Shown: positions 32,601 to 39,535 of the stretch, piece by piece
Position numbering within the stretch: position 1 is the first letter of the stretch
Layout: every line of letters starts with the position of its first letter
Source: an uncultured Leptotrichiaceae bacterium
GTDB lineage: Bacteria; Fusobacteriota; Fusobacteriia; Fusobacteriales; Leptotrichiaceae
Direction: 5' to 3'
Assembly (NCBI GenBank): GCA_938037005.1
Contig: CALHVR010000043.1
Coordinates: 1 to 46,151 of the forward strand
DNA: 46,151 nucleotides
Translations under genes and position numbers: made by a program
Notes under the pieces: model-generated
Database searches by the model: none
Seen by the model: only the letters and a program-made list of their open reading frames with translations
Told to the model about the DNA's origin: nothing

Positions 32601-34170
32601 TTTTAACTTCTGCATTTACTCCTTCTCCTAAATAAGCTCCTCTTTGATCCCTAGCTCTAGAGTCTTCTTCGTTAAACAAAACATAAGCACTTGTTGGTAG
32701 CATATAAAATAAAGTATTTTCATCATTTTTGAAATTCACTTTAACATTTTTAAAATTTAATTTACCAGAATGCCATGATTCAACAGAAAACATTGCAGCT
32801 TTTCCCCATAAATTTCCTTCAATATTCTGGAAAGTTCCATTCCAAACACCGTGTATTCCTATTACACCATTCATTTTTTTACCCTCAACATCTGCTATGC
32901 CCGGCTTTTCAGTTATATCATTTCCATCCTTATCTTTTTCAACATTACCAGCTAAATTAAAAATTTTCTTTTTCCCATCTACAGCTCCGTATATAAATCC
33001 TCCAACTACTGGATTTTTTATATCTTTTTCACTAATTCTTTTATCTTCTGGCATCAAATCATATTCAGCAGTAGTATTTGCTTTCATAAATCCGTTTTTA
33101 ACAAATACCAACGATCCTAACCTTTCTTCGCCTTCCTTTTCATCTACAATAGTTCCATCCGACTTAATTCCACCTGAACTTGCTGTAAATTTTTCGCCAT
33201 TATGTCCTGTCCATAATTTCCCATATGTTGCTCTAAATTCATTACTGCTATCATCTGCATTAGGACTTCCATATAATCCTGGTGATCCTGCTTCTTCACT
33301 ATCATCCCTTTGACTATTTATATTATAATGCTCCCCTTCAAGTTGCTTAAATTCCGTATATCTATAATCAGTAAATGGATTTGTGTTAGGTTGAGGAGTT
33401 TTTACTGTTACTTCTACTTCTTTAGGTATTATTGGATCTGGTGCTGGCACCTCTGGAACATTCAACGGAATATCCACTCCTGCCGGTTCTTTTGTTTCAA
33501 TCTCTTCAACACTAACAGAGTCTCTTCCAACTTCTTTTGGTCTTACTGTTGCATCTATATTAAGACTTGCTATAGGTTCTTGTACTTCTCCCGTACTCGT
33601 TACTCCATAACTATTTAATTGTTTTCCTCCTTTTTTTCTTACACTCGTTATTGCAGAAGTAAGAGAGTTTTTCCCTTCATTTTCTTTTTCTTTTTTTTCT
33701 GTAAACTTTTCATAACTTGAACTCTCTGAAGATATACTTCTTTCATATATATCAGTACTTCTTTCAAAAATTCCTTCATATGGATATTTTTCTTTTTTAT
33801 CTCCTTTTCCTTTATAAGTTCCACTCCATTTATTATGGAAATAATTTATTCCATATTGCCAAGAACTCCAAGGTGATTTTACTACTTGATCTCCTTGTTC
33901 CATTAATTTTATTAATTCTAAATTAGTATCTTTTAATAATTTTTCATTTTCTTTTTTTGCCTTTAAAAATAACTGTTTTACTTCTGTTGTAGTATTTCCT
34001 ATTTCTGTTTTAACTTGTGATATCTTTTTATCTGTTTGAGTTGTTGCAGATAAACTAATCATTCCTGTTAATAAAAATGATATTAAAAGCGCACTTGTAT
34101 AAGTTACACCTTTTACTCTTTTAGCGTAGCTTCTAAGTTGCTTTTCTAACGTCTTTAAAGTATTACCCAT
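26668..34170 (-). CDS. Giant type V autotransporter adhesin-like protein (2500 residues)
   Basis: One uninterrupted frame. Residues 1-40 form an extended, basic signal region (GNTLKTLEKQLRSYAKRV, then a hydrophobic core). Residues 45-95 look coiled-coil. SPWSSWQYGINYFHNKWSGT at 99-118 is typical of fusobacterial autotransporter-associated N-terminal domains. A proline-rich linker follows (about 228-266). The long passenger has many beta-helix-type repeats with recurring VGIYS, NKGNI and GIGIYAN-like motifs. The last 280 or so residues are a beta-barrel ending GGIGFRAVF, a terminal aromatic as needed for barrel assembly. No cysteine was noticed. It should be exported and displayed on the outer membrane, probably in adhesion; ligand unknown. 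It is monocistronic, with its own promoter and terminator. Confidence 0.93.
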   Translation of the reverse strand: MGNTLKTLEKQLRSYAKRVKGVTYTSALLISFLLTGMISLSATTQTDKKISQVKTEIGNTTTEVKQLFLKAKKENEKLLKDTNLELIKLMEQGDQVVKSPWSSWQYGINYFHNKWSGTYKGKGDKKEKYPYEGIFERSTDIYERSISSESSSYEKFTEKKEKENEGKNSLTSAITSVRKKGGKQLNSYGVTSTGEVQEPIASLNIDATVRPKEVGRDSVSVEEIETKEPAGVDIPLNVPEVPAPDPIIPKEVEVTVKTPQPNTNPFTDYRYTEFKQLEGEHYNINSQRDDSEEAGSPGLYGSPNADDSSNEFRATYGKLWTGHNGEKFTASSGGIKSDGTIVDEKEGEERLGSLVFVKNGFMKANTTAEYDLMPEDKRISEKDIKNPVVGGFIYGAVDGKKKIFNLAGNVEKDKDGNDITEKPGIADVEGKKMNGVIGIHGVWNGTFQNIEGNLWGKAAMFSVESWHSGKLNFKNVKVNFKNDENTLFYMLPTSAYVLFNEEDSRARDQRGAYLGEGVNAEVKTNGNIIYNLVGISGSYNITNNSTVNFEGSGNIFYSGLGYTPNMQKLLGKYSGVREDVYQTGLTPVIRMDNAVNSYGDNNTILYFADLIPDKSTGKDIDGKEIKEEHYKETTTNWGAINNPEWKSTKRGIHQGEIKPSARIGEQLASEPTATNQTAKGAMGGTSDKFVENNVVVLAQSGQRKGIDVVKDLKGDGKIQESDPIHALYINDIDATFGKYSKRNIMIDSERGTQIDVAIAETEKDGKHHTEEVLDGTGNVVAGKKDAATVPIRTEAIKDYNVKSSDYVDNKLISSADENANKAATGTILALAKGTWGDGEAQQRRLTFGNNKYGISEATINALKDEKSEINFGVPLEMSAKMAKENNAELRPIAYMAEGGKITAKDTKAYGFGSLIAYANKFEHNYKDDTGAAHKTVSYGDIHIDGNIEAIDGWAAEDTATKLEKYNNIGAYASGKGGSGKDGADPEKKSKVVITGNVKIHGTGASATNGGEVEIKGNGSEIKAGVGNGLVATNGGTVKFGGGTIEVKNNFDDKTKYDKTAPVYADNTSKIEITGNTVFNLYDGVIDLADVKDYNKPNSKYQGFKEHVTLNIKKDGINLGQIDNTGVTMTWNGTDDYVKKILANKDNNGEKQLFKDVTVKKDGEEAYFWTKSYITGGTLNIEPKAPAMTLEININNKDDGYNHISLRKTLVDIKEGVTVTRDASNTTFSGQGLSIQSDASATSNDETGFVNSGLVKVENGILTPSSSTAAMSVNYGKIENKNKVEMTNAGVGIFGTNGSKLVNDTKGSITVAEKGIGIAANASSKVNPGDTVPFGTDKAGATGNAVDILNAGTIDIKGEDSIGISVNNNSDKDRSKLLVKNVGDIVLGDKGAGISVKSTSASNNEGATIELAGNITVGAEGIGTYAQNSDVKLTDDVNINVKDSGVGIYLKDKSTINAAAGKKLKLNYKGSNTGKATGVIFDGTDLVNNIDVEINNETNTTGGLTNLLANGTGTFTNKGNIKTVGVKGYGIVANKNTLTSVVNEGDIDVSAADSDTNPNIGIYTKEATIGITNKKNIKVGKNSIGIYGHGVTLETGAKIETSDNAVGIYSNSKDVTLKDGSTLNVGTNKAVGIYANGSGQNINLLGNISIGDHGYGLINNNEQGNNTILSKATVTKHLGSDTVFIYSKDKLGSVTNYTHLKATGDENYGIYGAGTIENHGNIDFKDGKGNVGIYSISSDESKIATNYATIEVGASIYDKTKPRETKYAIGMAGGYTPAIEERNEKTPFTGHIVNKGKIKVTGEHSIGMFATEKNSTLVNKGDIILSASNTTGIYLDNEAVGHNYGKIISEGEGLENLVGIFVKNGATIYNHRGAEIRLNAKHSKGIYAAGAGNKKGIIKNYGDFDIASDIERKSIKEPDTKGESGPIPIVNVSGEGSSAFDENKSKLDKELGGVKIDEKGIYDNRLPNEKPIKAPNLVTVDPETIKKLEKDKLVTPSATAKTVNSLGMYIDTSNVDFTKPIEGIENLKDLTEVDLIVGNEAAKYTNSKYIQVDPKIYNEKNGGTKSYNDLIINNPQIAKWSIYSGSLTWMTSIKRDENTGAIENIYLAKIPYTEWAGKEATPVDKKDTYNFLDGLEKRYGVDKQVGDRGYKEKLLFNKLNGIGNNEEILFHQAVDEMMGHQYANTQIRTYMTGRQLDKEFRYLMNDWYNPSKQNNKIKVFGMKDEFKTDTAGIKDFESNSYGLAYVHEDETIKLGQETGWYAGLIHNRFRFKDIGKSVEDQNMLKLGVFKTRAYDNNGSLKWKVSLDGFVGMNDMERRYLVVDRGMDKNVDEIFGAKSRYYTYGIGVRNEVSKDYRLSEHVSLVPYGSLNVEYGRFTTIKEQKGEMRLEVKGNHYISVKPEIGAELKYSKKINSEFKYTLSAGIGYETELGRVYNSRNKAKVAYTDANMYNLAREKEDRMGSFKADLKFGLEKNRFGLTLNVGYDTRGNNLRGGIGFRAVF

Positions 34171-34217
34171 CTTTTCACTCCTTTTTTAGTATAATCTTTG
34201 TTTTATCTTTTTTTTAA

Positions 34218-34245
34218 AATATAATTTAATTACTCTTAATGTCAA
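34218..34245 (-). promoter_or_regulatory. Promoter of the autotransporter gene
   Basis: Consensus TTGACA (34245-34240), 16-bp spacer, TATATT (34223-34218). An A8 run lies between the promoter and the AAGGAG. Confidence 0.75.
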
Positions 34246-34262
34246 TTATACAATATTTTTTT

Positions 34263-35183
34263 TTATTTTTCAACTTTATATTCAAACTTTTCTAATATAT
34301 TTTCAACAACCTCATCTTCCGTTATTTCCGATAAATTATATATAATATAATCTGTTTCTTTTTTAAACCAAGTCATTTGTCGTTTAGCATATCTCCGACT
34401 TTCTCTCTTCACATTTTCAACTGCCTCATCTAAACTAACTTTCCCATCAAAATAGTCAAAAAATTCTTTATATCCAATCGCACTTATTTTATGCAGTTTA
34501 TCTTTATAATTATCATAAATATATTTTACTTCATCAAGTATCCCTTGTTTTAGCATAATATCTACACGCATATTAATCCTATTATAAAGCTCTTCTCTAT
34601 CTCTTACTAAAAATATTTTCAAAAAATTATATTTATTCTTTTTCACATTTTTTGTACGAATTTTACTAAATTTTTCTCCTGTTAAAAGACAAACTTCTAT
34701 CGCTCTAACAAGTCTAATTTTATTTTGTTTATCTACCCCATTATATGCTTTTTCATCTAATATTTTTAGCTGTTCTTGCAGTTCACTTAAACTTTTTTCA
34801 TTTAATTCATTTCTAAGTTTTTCATTTTTTGACGGCAAGTCTGAAAATCCATCCGTTATTGCACGAATATACAATCCCGTTCCACCAACTAACAAAATAT
34901 TTTTATTATTTTCATCAAAGTTATTCAATATTTCGTTTACATCTTTTTCAAAATCTCCAACACTATAATCTTCTCCAATCTCAGCAACATCTATTAGATG
35001 ATGTTTCACTCCTTGCATTTCGTCTTTCGTTATTTTTGCCGTCCCTATATCCATCTTTTTATATACTTGCGATGCGTCTGCCGATATTATTTCTGCTTCT
35101 AGTATTTTTGCTAATTTTATTGACATATTTGTTTTTCCAACAGCTGTAGGCCCAGCTATTACAATCCCATTATATTTTTTCAT
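34263..35183 (-). CDS. miaA: tRNA dimethylallyltransferase MiaA
   Basis: 306 residues. P-loop GPTAVGKT (11-18), ISADASQVYKKMDIGTAK and the LVGGTGLYIRAI motif identify MiaA, which adds the dimethylallyl group to A37 of UNN-reading tRNAs. The C-terminal RRYAKRQMTWFKKE is also conserved. It follows the trmN6-like gene by 39 bp; both modify tRNA A37 or nearby. AAAGGGAAAA serves as RBS. Confidence 0.97.
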   Translation of the reverse strand: MKKYNGIVIAGPTAVGKTNMSIKLAKILEAEIISADASQVYKKMDIGTAKITKDEMQGVKHHLIDVAEIGEDYSVGDFEKDVNEILNNFDENNKNILLVGGTGLYIRAITDGFSDLPSKNEKLRNELNEKSLSELQEQLKILDEKAYNGVDKQNKIRLVRAIEVCLLTGEKFSKIRTKNVKKNKYNFLKIFLVRDREELYNRINMRVDIMLKQGILDEVKYIYDNYKDKLHKISAIGYKEFFDYFDGKVSLDEAVENVKRESRRYAKRQMTWFKKETDYIIYNLSEITEDEVVENILEKFEYKVEK

Positions 35184-35222
35184 ATTTTTCCCTTTTTCTT
35201 TTTTATTAATATTAAAATAATT

Positions 35223-35951
35223 TTATTTATATAATTTGTCTACATATTCACTTCTTTTCCCCTTTTCATTATATACAAAAATTGGTTTTTCAATTTTTAA
35301 TCCCTTTTCTGCATCTTTTATGCCTTCAATCAAACAAATTTTACTTTCTTCATCTTGTTTTGTAAAAATATTTATTAATCTTTTCGGTTCTAATCTATAT
35401 TTTCTCATAATTTCAAACACCTCAACAAGCCTCTCCACACGAAAAACCATATTAAAACTTCCCCCATTTTTCAGCACAAATGCACTTGCTTCAACAATTT
35501 CTCCCAAACTCAAATCAACATTATGTCTTGCTTTTGCTAATTGATCTAAATCATTAATCTGATTAATGTTTCCTTTAAACTCAAAATACGGAGGATTTGT
35601 AACAACAACATCAAACTCATCTCTCTTAAAAATTTCTCTATAATTTTTTATATCGCCTTGCATTATTTTTACTCTATCTCCAAGTTTATTATTTTGTACA
35701 TTTTCTTTTGCAATGTCAGCCATTATTTCTTGTAATTCAACTCCAACAATTTCAGCTTTAGAACGATTTGCTAAAATCAATGCAATTACTCCACAACCTG
35801 TCCCAATATCTAATATTTTTTTGCTTTTTCTATTTATCTTTACAAAATCACCAATTAATACCGAATCTAATGTAAAATTTTGAAAATCATTTCTTTGTAT
35901 AATTTTTATATTTTTTAACATCGTTTCGGTTCTTTCTCCTGTTTTTTTCAT
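35223..35951 (-). CDS. tRNA1(Val) adenine-N6 methyltransferase-like (TrmN6/YfiC)
   Basis: 242 residues. SAM-binding motif I ILDIGTGCGVIALILANRS and the catalytic motif VVTNPPYFEFKG (N-P-P-Y, adenine N6 methylation) in the order of the YfiC/TrmN6 group. E. coli YfiC modifies A37 of tRNA1(Val). The ATG at 35951 follows GAGGAAAT; a second in-frame ATG ten codons on, with CAGGAG upstream, is an alternative. Upstream lies a 262-bp gap with a long hairpin belonging to the next operon. Confidence 0.88.
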   Translation of the reverse strand: MKKTGERTETMLKNIKIIQRNDFQNFTLDSVLIGDFVKINRKSKKILDIGTGCGVIALILANRSKAEIVGVELQEIMADIAKENVQNNKLGDRVKIMQGDIKNYREIFKRDEFDVVVTNPPYFEFKGNINQINDLDQLAKARHNVDLSLGEIVEASAFVLKNGGSFNMVFRVERLVEVFEIMRKYRLEPKRLINIFTKQDEESKICLIEGIKDAEKGLKIEKPIFVYNEKGKRSEYVDKLYK

Positions 35952-36089
35952 ATTTCCTCATTTTTTTATTTTAATTTATTTTTATCATATTATAACTTTA
36001 TTTCTTATATTTTACCACATTATTATTTTTGATTATAGTAAAATATCTATTTTCACATTTATTAAATTTTAATTAAAGTTGTAAAAAAC

Positions 36090-36170
36090 AAATAAAAGAG
36101 AGTATATTTTTTGAACTGTATTTCTATATCTGCCCTTTAATGATTTTAAAATACAACTCAAATATACTCT
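36090..36170 (-). terminator. Long imperfect hairpin, probable terminator of the TPR gene
   Basis: Outer stem AGAGTATATTT/AAATATACTCT (36099-36109 with 36160-36170), an internal loop, then inner stem TGTATTT/AAATACA, with a loop of about 25 nt. On the minus strand it is followed by CTTTTATTTGTTTTTT. It lies 44 bp after the TPR gene stop. Rest of the gap 35952-36213 holds nothing else recognisable. Confidence 0.5.
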
Positions 36171-36213
36171 TCCTAGAAATTTATATCGTTATTATTTTTT
36201 ATTTTATTATTTT

Positions 36214-37020
36214 TTAATTTACTAATCCTTTTTTTACTTCAATATGTCTAAGTTTATCATCTACTGACATTCCTGCTTCATCTCTTGCTTTTTCATACCA
36301 AATTTTTGCCTCTTCAAATCTTTCTCTCATTTCATATAATTCTGCAAGATTGTACATAGCACCTAAATACCCAGCATCTATTGCTCTAAAATACCATTCT
36401 TCTGCTATTTCAAAGTTTCCTTTTATAAAATTTAAGTATCCTATATTGTTTAAAGCTCCAATATGCCCATAATTTATAGCTTGTTCATACAAGTTTTCTG
36501 CTTTTTTATATTTTTTCTCTTTAAAATATATTACTCCTAAAGCGTTCATACAATGAGAATCTCCATTTTTTACACCTTTTGTAAAATATTTTTTTGAGTT
36601 TTTACTATCATTTCTCTCATCATAAAATAATCCTAAATTATAACACACCTCTTTATTTTTTAACTTTAACGCTTTTAAAAAATATTCTTCAGCTAAATCA
36701 TACTTCTCTTGTTCTTTATATATCAACCCTAAATAATTCATAGAATCTCCATCTTTTAGCTTTGCCATTTCTAAAAAACATTTTTCAGCTAAATCTTTTT
36801 TATCTGTATTTATATAAAGTACGCCCAAATTAAACATAGCTCTAACATTTCCATTTTCAATCGCATTAAAATAGAATTTTTGTGCTCTTTGAAAGTCACC
36901 TATTGTCGATAGCAAAACACCTAAATCATTTAATGATTCTCCATCTTTAGGATTTTGTTCTATTTTTTCTAATTTTTTATCTATTTCATTTAAAATCTCT
37001 TCTTTACTTAAATTTTTCAT
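36214..37020 (-). CDS. TPR/Sel1-like repeat protein, cytoplasmic
   Basis: 268 residues. About seven 34-36-residue repeats with Sel1/TPR features, for example LNDLGVLLSTIGDFQRAQKF, MFNLGVLYINTDKKDLAEKC, MNYLGLIYKEQEKYDLAEEY and LNNIGYLNFIKGNFEIAEEW. Unlike the other two TPR proteins here it has no signal peptide, so it is probably cytoplasmic. ATG with GGTGGAG 10 nt upstream, inside the end of glmS; the genes are 7 bp apart and probably cotranscribed. Function unknown. Confidence 0.85.
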   Translation of the reverse strand: MKNLSKEEILNEIDKKLEKIEQNPKDGESLNDLGVLLSTIGDFQRAQKFYFNAIENGNVRAMFNLGVLYINTDKKDLAEKCFLEMAKLKDGDSMNYLGLIYKEQEKYDLAEEYFLKALKLKNKEVCYNLGLFYDERNDSKNSKKYFTKGVKNGDSHCMNALGVIYFKEKKYKKAENLYEQAINYGHIGALNNIGYLNFIKGNFEIAEEWYFRAIDAGYLGAMYNLAELYEMRERFEEAKIWYEKARDEAGMSVDDKLRHIEVKKGLVN

Positions 37021-37027
37021 CTTAATT

Positions 37028-38857
37028 TTACTCCACCGTTACTGATTTTGCCAAGTTTCTTGGTTTATCTACATCATTTCCTTTTAATTTTGATAAATAA
37101 TAAGCAAGTAATTGATGAATTATAATTGATAAAAATCCAGTATAATCATCTTCTACTGCTGGAATATAAAACACTTCATCTGCTACTTCTTCAACAAGTG
37201 TATTCCCTTCTTTTGCTATCGCAATAACAAATGCTCCTCTTGCTGTAACTTCTTTTATATTAGACACTGATTTTTCAAATAAATCTGTTTGAGTTACATT
37301 AATTACAACTGGTACACCATCATCAATTAAAGCAATCGTTCCATGTTTTAATTCTCCTGATGCAAATGCCTCCGAGTGAATGTATGAAATCTCTTTAGAT
37401 TTCAACGCACCTTCAACAGCTATTACATAATCAAGTCCTCTTCCTAAATAAAACATACTATTTTGATCTTTTATTTTATCTGCTACAGCTTCCACTCTAT
37501 CTGCATAAGTTAAAACTTCTTGCACTCCCGCTTTTATTCTATATAATGATTTTATATCTTGTTCATATTGTTCTCTCGTTATTTTTCCAAATTTCATAGC
37601 CATATCTGTCGCTAATAAATATAAAATAACCATTTGAGTTGTGTACGCTTTTGTAGATGCTACTGAAATTTCAGGCCCTGCCCATGTATAAATTACATGA
37701 TCTGCCTCTCTTGCGATTGACGAACCTACAACATTTGTAATTGCAATTACTCTAGCTCCATGTCTTTTAGCTTCTTTCATTGCCTCTAATGTATCCAAAG
37801 TTTCTCCAGATTGACTTAATACAATTACTAGTGTTTTATTATCAATTACAGGATTTCTATATCTAAATTCTGATGCAACCTCAACATCTACTTTTACTCT
37901 TGTTCTTTTTTCAATAATATATTTCCCAACCAGTCCTGCATGATATGCAGTTCCACAGGCAACAATATAAATACTTCCCACACCTTCTAAATACTCTTTT
38001 GTTAATCCTGCATCATCAAAATTAATATTATTATTTTCATCTACTCTACTATTTAATGTTTCTATTAATACTTCAGGCTGTTCGTGTATTTCTTTTTCCA
38101 TAAAATACTCATATCCACCTTTTGAAGCTGCTTCCATATCCCATTCAATATGAGTTACTTCTCTCTCAACTGGTTGCCCTTGTGAGTTCATTATTTTTAC
38201 TGAATCTTTTTTTAATTCAACAATTTCTCCATTTTCAATTAAGTATACATCTCTTGTATATTTTAAAATCGCTGGAATGTCAGAAGCTATAAAGTTTTCT
38301 CCGTTTCCAATCCCTACTATTAATGGACTTTCTTTTCTTACTGCAATTAATCTATCGGGTTCTGAAACTGACATAATTCCCAATGCATAAGCACCTTTAA
38401 TAATTGTCAATAATTTTTTAGTTGCTTCTAGCAAATCTCCTTCATATAATTCCGTTAATAAATGAGCTATAACTTCCGTATCTGTCTCTGACTGGAATTC
38501 ATATCCTTTTTCAATTAATTCTTTTTTCAATTCCAAGTAATTTTCAATAATTCCATTATGAACCACAACTATACTTCTATCTTTATTAAAATGGGGATGT
38601 GAATTTTCATCTGACGGTTTTCCATGAGTTGCCCATCTTGTATGTCCTATAGCCATTGTTCCATGTAAAGGATTTTCAGCTAATACATTTGCTAAATTTT
38701 GCAATCTTCCTACTTTTTTTACAACTGCCAATCCCTTTTCTCCTGTATTTACTGCAATTCCTGCTGAATCATACCCTCTATATTCTAATTTTGATAATCC
38801 GTCAATAACAAAATCTTGGGCATTTTGACTCCCAATATATCCTACTATTCCACACAT
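37028..38857 (-). CDS. glmS: Glutamine-fructose-6-phosphate aminotransferase
   Basis: 609 residues from ATG 38857. It makes glucosamine-6-phosphate for cell-wall precursors. Cys2 after the initiator Met is the glutaminase nucleophile (MCGIVGYIG); HTRWATHGKPSDENSHPH follows. The C-terminal half has two SIS domains (VIVLSQSGETLDTLEAM and FYLGRGLDYVIAVEGALKSK), ending KSVTVE as usual. AAAGGAG lies 8 nt upstream; the frame extends 24 codons further but those are leader. A glmS ribozyme lies upstream, so expression is controlled by GlcN6P. Confidence 0.97.
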   Translation of the reverse strand: MCGIVGYIGSQNAQDFVIDGLSKLEYRGYDSAGIAVNTGEKGLAVVKKVGRLQNLANVLAENPLHGTMAIGHTRWATHGKPSDENSHPHFNKDRSIVVVHNGIIENYLELKKELIEKGYEFQSETDTEVIAHLLTELYEGDLLEATKKLLTIIKGAYALGIMSVSEPDRLIAVRKESPLIVGIGNGENFIASDIPAILKYTRDVYLIENGEIVELKKDSVKIMNSQGQPVEREVTHIEWDMEAASKGGYEYFMEKEIHEQPEVLIETLNSRVDENNNINFDDAGLTKEYLEGVGSIYIVACGTAYHAGLVGKYIIEKRTRVKVDVEVASEFRYRNPVIDNKTLVIVLSQSGETLDTLEAMKEAKRHGARVIAITNVVGSSIAREADHVIYTWAGPEISVASTKAYTTQMVILYLLATDMAMKFGKITREQYEQDIKSLYRIKAGVQEVLTYADRVEAVADKIKDQNSMFYLGRGLDYVIAVEGALKSKEISYIHSEAFASGELKHGTIALIDDGVPVVINVTQTDLFEKSVSNIKEVTARGAFVIAIAKEGNTLVEEVADEVFYIPAVEDDYTGFLSIIIHQLLAYYLSKLKGNDVDKPRNLAKSVTVE

Positions 38858-38944
38858 ATTTTCTTCTCCTTTTAATGTAAATATACTAGAAAATATCACG
38901 ATAGTACTTTTATTATTACAATTACTCATAAATTTTGTATACTA

Positions 38945-39056
38945 TTTGGGCTGTGATTTCCCAGAAAGTATCCGCCGAAAATCTCGATAACTTTCTCTCC
39001 TCGTCACCCTTAACCGTGAAGGTTAGATTAATTTTTGGTTAAGGGTCTGGCGCTTT
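38945..39056 (-). ncRNA. glmS: glmS ribozyme riboswitch
   Basis: On the minus strand, AGCGCCAG is followed by a stem CCCTTAACC/GGTTAAGGG, then TGACGAGGAGAGAAAGTTAT, CGAGATTTTCGGCGGATAC, and a GGG-CCC region. This order matches the self-cleaving glmS core, including the cleavage site between A and G at 39054/39053. It cleaves when GlcN6P binds. It lies between the glmS promoter and the glmS start codon. Confidence 0.95.
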
Positions 39057-39081
39057 AATATTTTTATTTTCTAGTCAGTGA

Positions 39082-39110
39082 ATTATAACAAATTTTAATA
39101 CAATTTTCAA
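39082..39110 (-). promoter_or_regulatory. Promoter of glmS
   Basis: TTGAAA (39110-39105), 17-bp spacer, TATAAT (39087-39082). Its -35 lies 36 bp beyond the stop codon of the truncated toxin. Confidence 0.85.
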
Positions 39111-39146
39111 CTTAATTCCATGTACAAATTTTTGTTTATTCTTCAA

Positions 39147-39272
39147 TTAATTTATTTTAAAAATCACTCCAATCCATATTCTATTTTTCTTTAACGATAC
39201 TTTCTTATCTATCTCATACAAAAATTCAATATATTTTTCATTTAATGTAACTAATAATATTTTTTCTCTCAT
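39147..39272 (-). pseudogene. Truncated type III toxin, ToxN/AbiQ-like N-terminus
   Basis: 41 residues, too short to be a complete member. The visible sequence includes LNEKYIEFLYEIDKKVS and NRIWIGVIFKIN, then TAA. ToxN and AbiQ begin with a similar YIxYLxxFDxKV stretch followed by a basic NxxxxxIGIVLEI-like strand before the APLSSPK block. That block and the catalytic residues are absent, and no frame downstream continues it. An AAGGGG lies 5 nt upstream of the ATG, and a weak terminator and the 57-bp repeat array lie before it, as in type III systems. It may still be translated but should be inactive. Family similarity is from pattern memory only, not a search. Confidence 0.65.
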
Positions 39273-39290
39273 AATTTCCCCTTTTATTTT

Positions 39291-39316
39291 AAAAGCTGCC
39301 TCTTTCATGAAGCAGC
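39291..39316 (-). terminator. Weak terminator between antitoxin repeats and toxin
   Basis: Stem GCTGC/GCAGC extended by G-U, A-U and C-G pairs to 8 bp, 6-nt loop, followed by only four T on the minus strand. In type III systems this position carries a weak terminator that sets the ratio of antitoxin RNA to toxin mRNA. Confidence 0.75.
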
Positions 39317-39324
39317 CTTGTTTG

Positions 39325-39495
39325 ATTTCCTATTTATCAGTAATTATTTACTGAAAAGCTAGAACTCGCTCACTCTTATTTTTTCCTATTTTATCAACAA
39401 TCTTTTGTTAAAAAGTCGGAACTTACTTTCTCTTATTCATTTCCTATTTATCAGTAATTATTTACTGAAAAGCTAGAACTCGCTCACTTTTATTT
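39325..39495 (-). ncRNA. Three 57-bp tandem repeats: candidate type III antitoxin RNA
   Basis: The first and third units are almost identical over at least 50 bp (39325-39374 and 39439-39488, 114 bp apart); the middle unit is diverged. A 6-bp stem with a 4-nt loop starts at 39338, 39395 and 39452, exactly 57 bp apart. The outer stems are CAGTAA/TTACTG; the middle is TAACAA/TTGTTG. At two positions of the stem both paired bases have changed together, and at one a C-G became U-G. This indicates selection on the RNA fold. A promoter precedes the array and a hairpin terminator follows it. Confidence 0.7.
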
Positions 39496-39503
39496 TCGCT
39501 ATA

Positions 39504-39532
39504 ATTTTACCATTTTTTACATTTTTTGTCTA
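39504..39532 (-). promoter_or_regulatory. Promoter of the repeat array
   Basis: TAGACA (39532-39527), 17-bp spacer, TAAAAT (39509-39504), each one mismatch from consensus. It begins 4 bp after the stop of the preceding gene, so the array has its own start of transcription. Confidence 0.75.
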
Positions 39533-39535
39533 CTC

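Noticed and set aside
32729..33313. Plus-strand 194-codon ORF opposite the autotransporter
   Set aside because: It lies fully inside the well-supported autotransporter frame, has no RBS or family features, and has the biased Phe/Ser/Pro composition of an antisense shadow. The same holds for the other plus-strand ORFs between 27069 and 33926.
39325..39495. Tandem 57-bp repeats as a CRISPR array
   Set aside because: The units are contiguous, with no unique spacers of constant length between short identical repeats, and no cas gene is near. The middle unit is a diverged copy, not a spacer.
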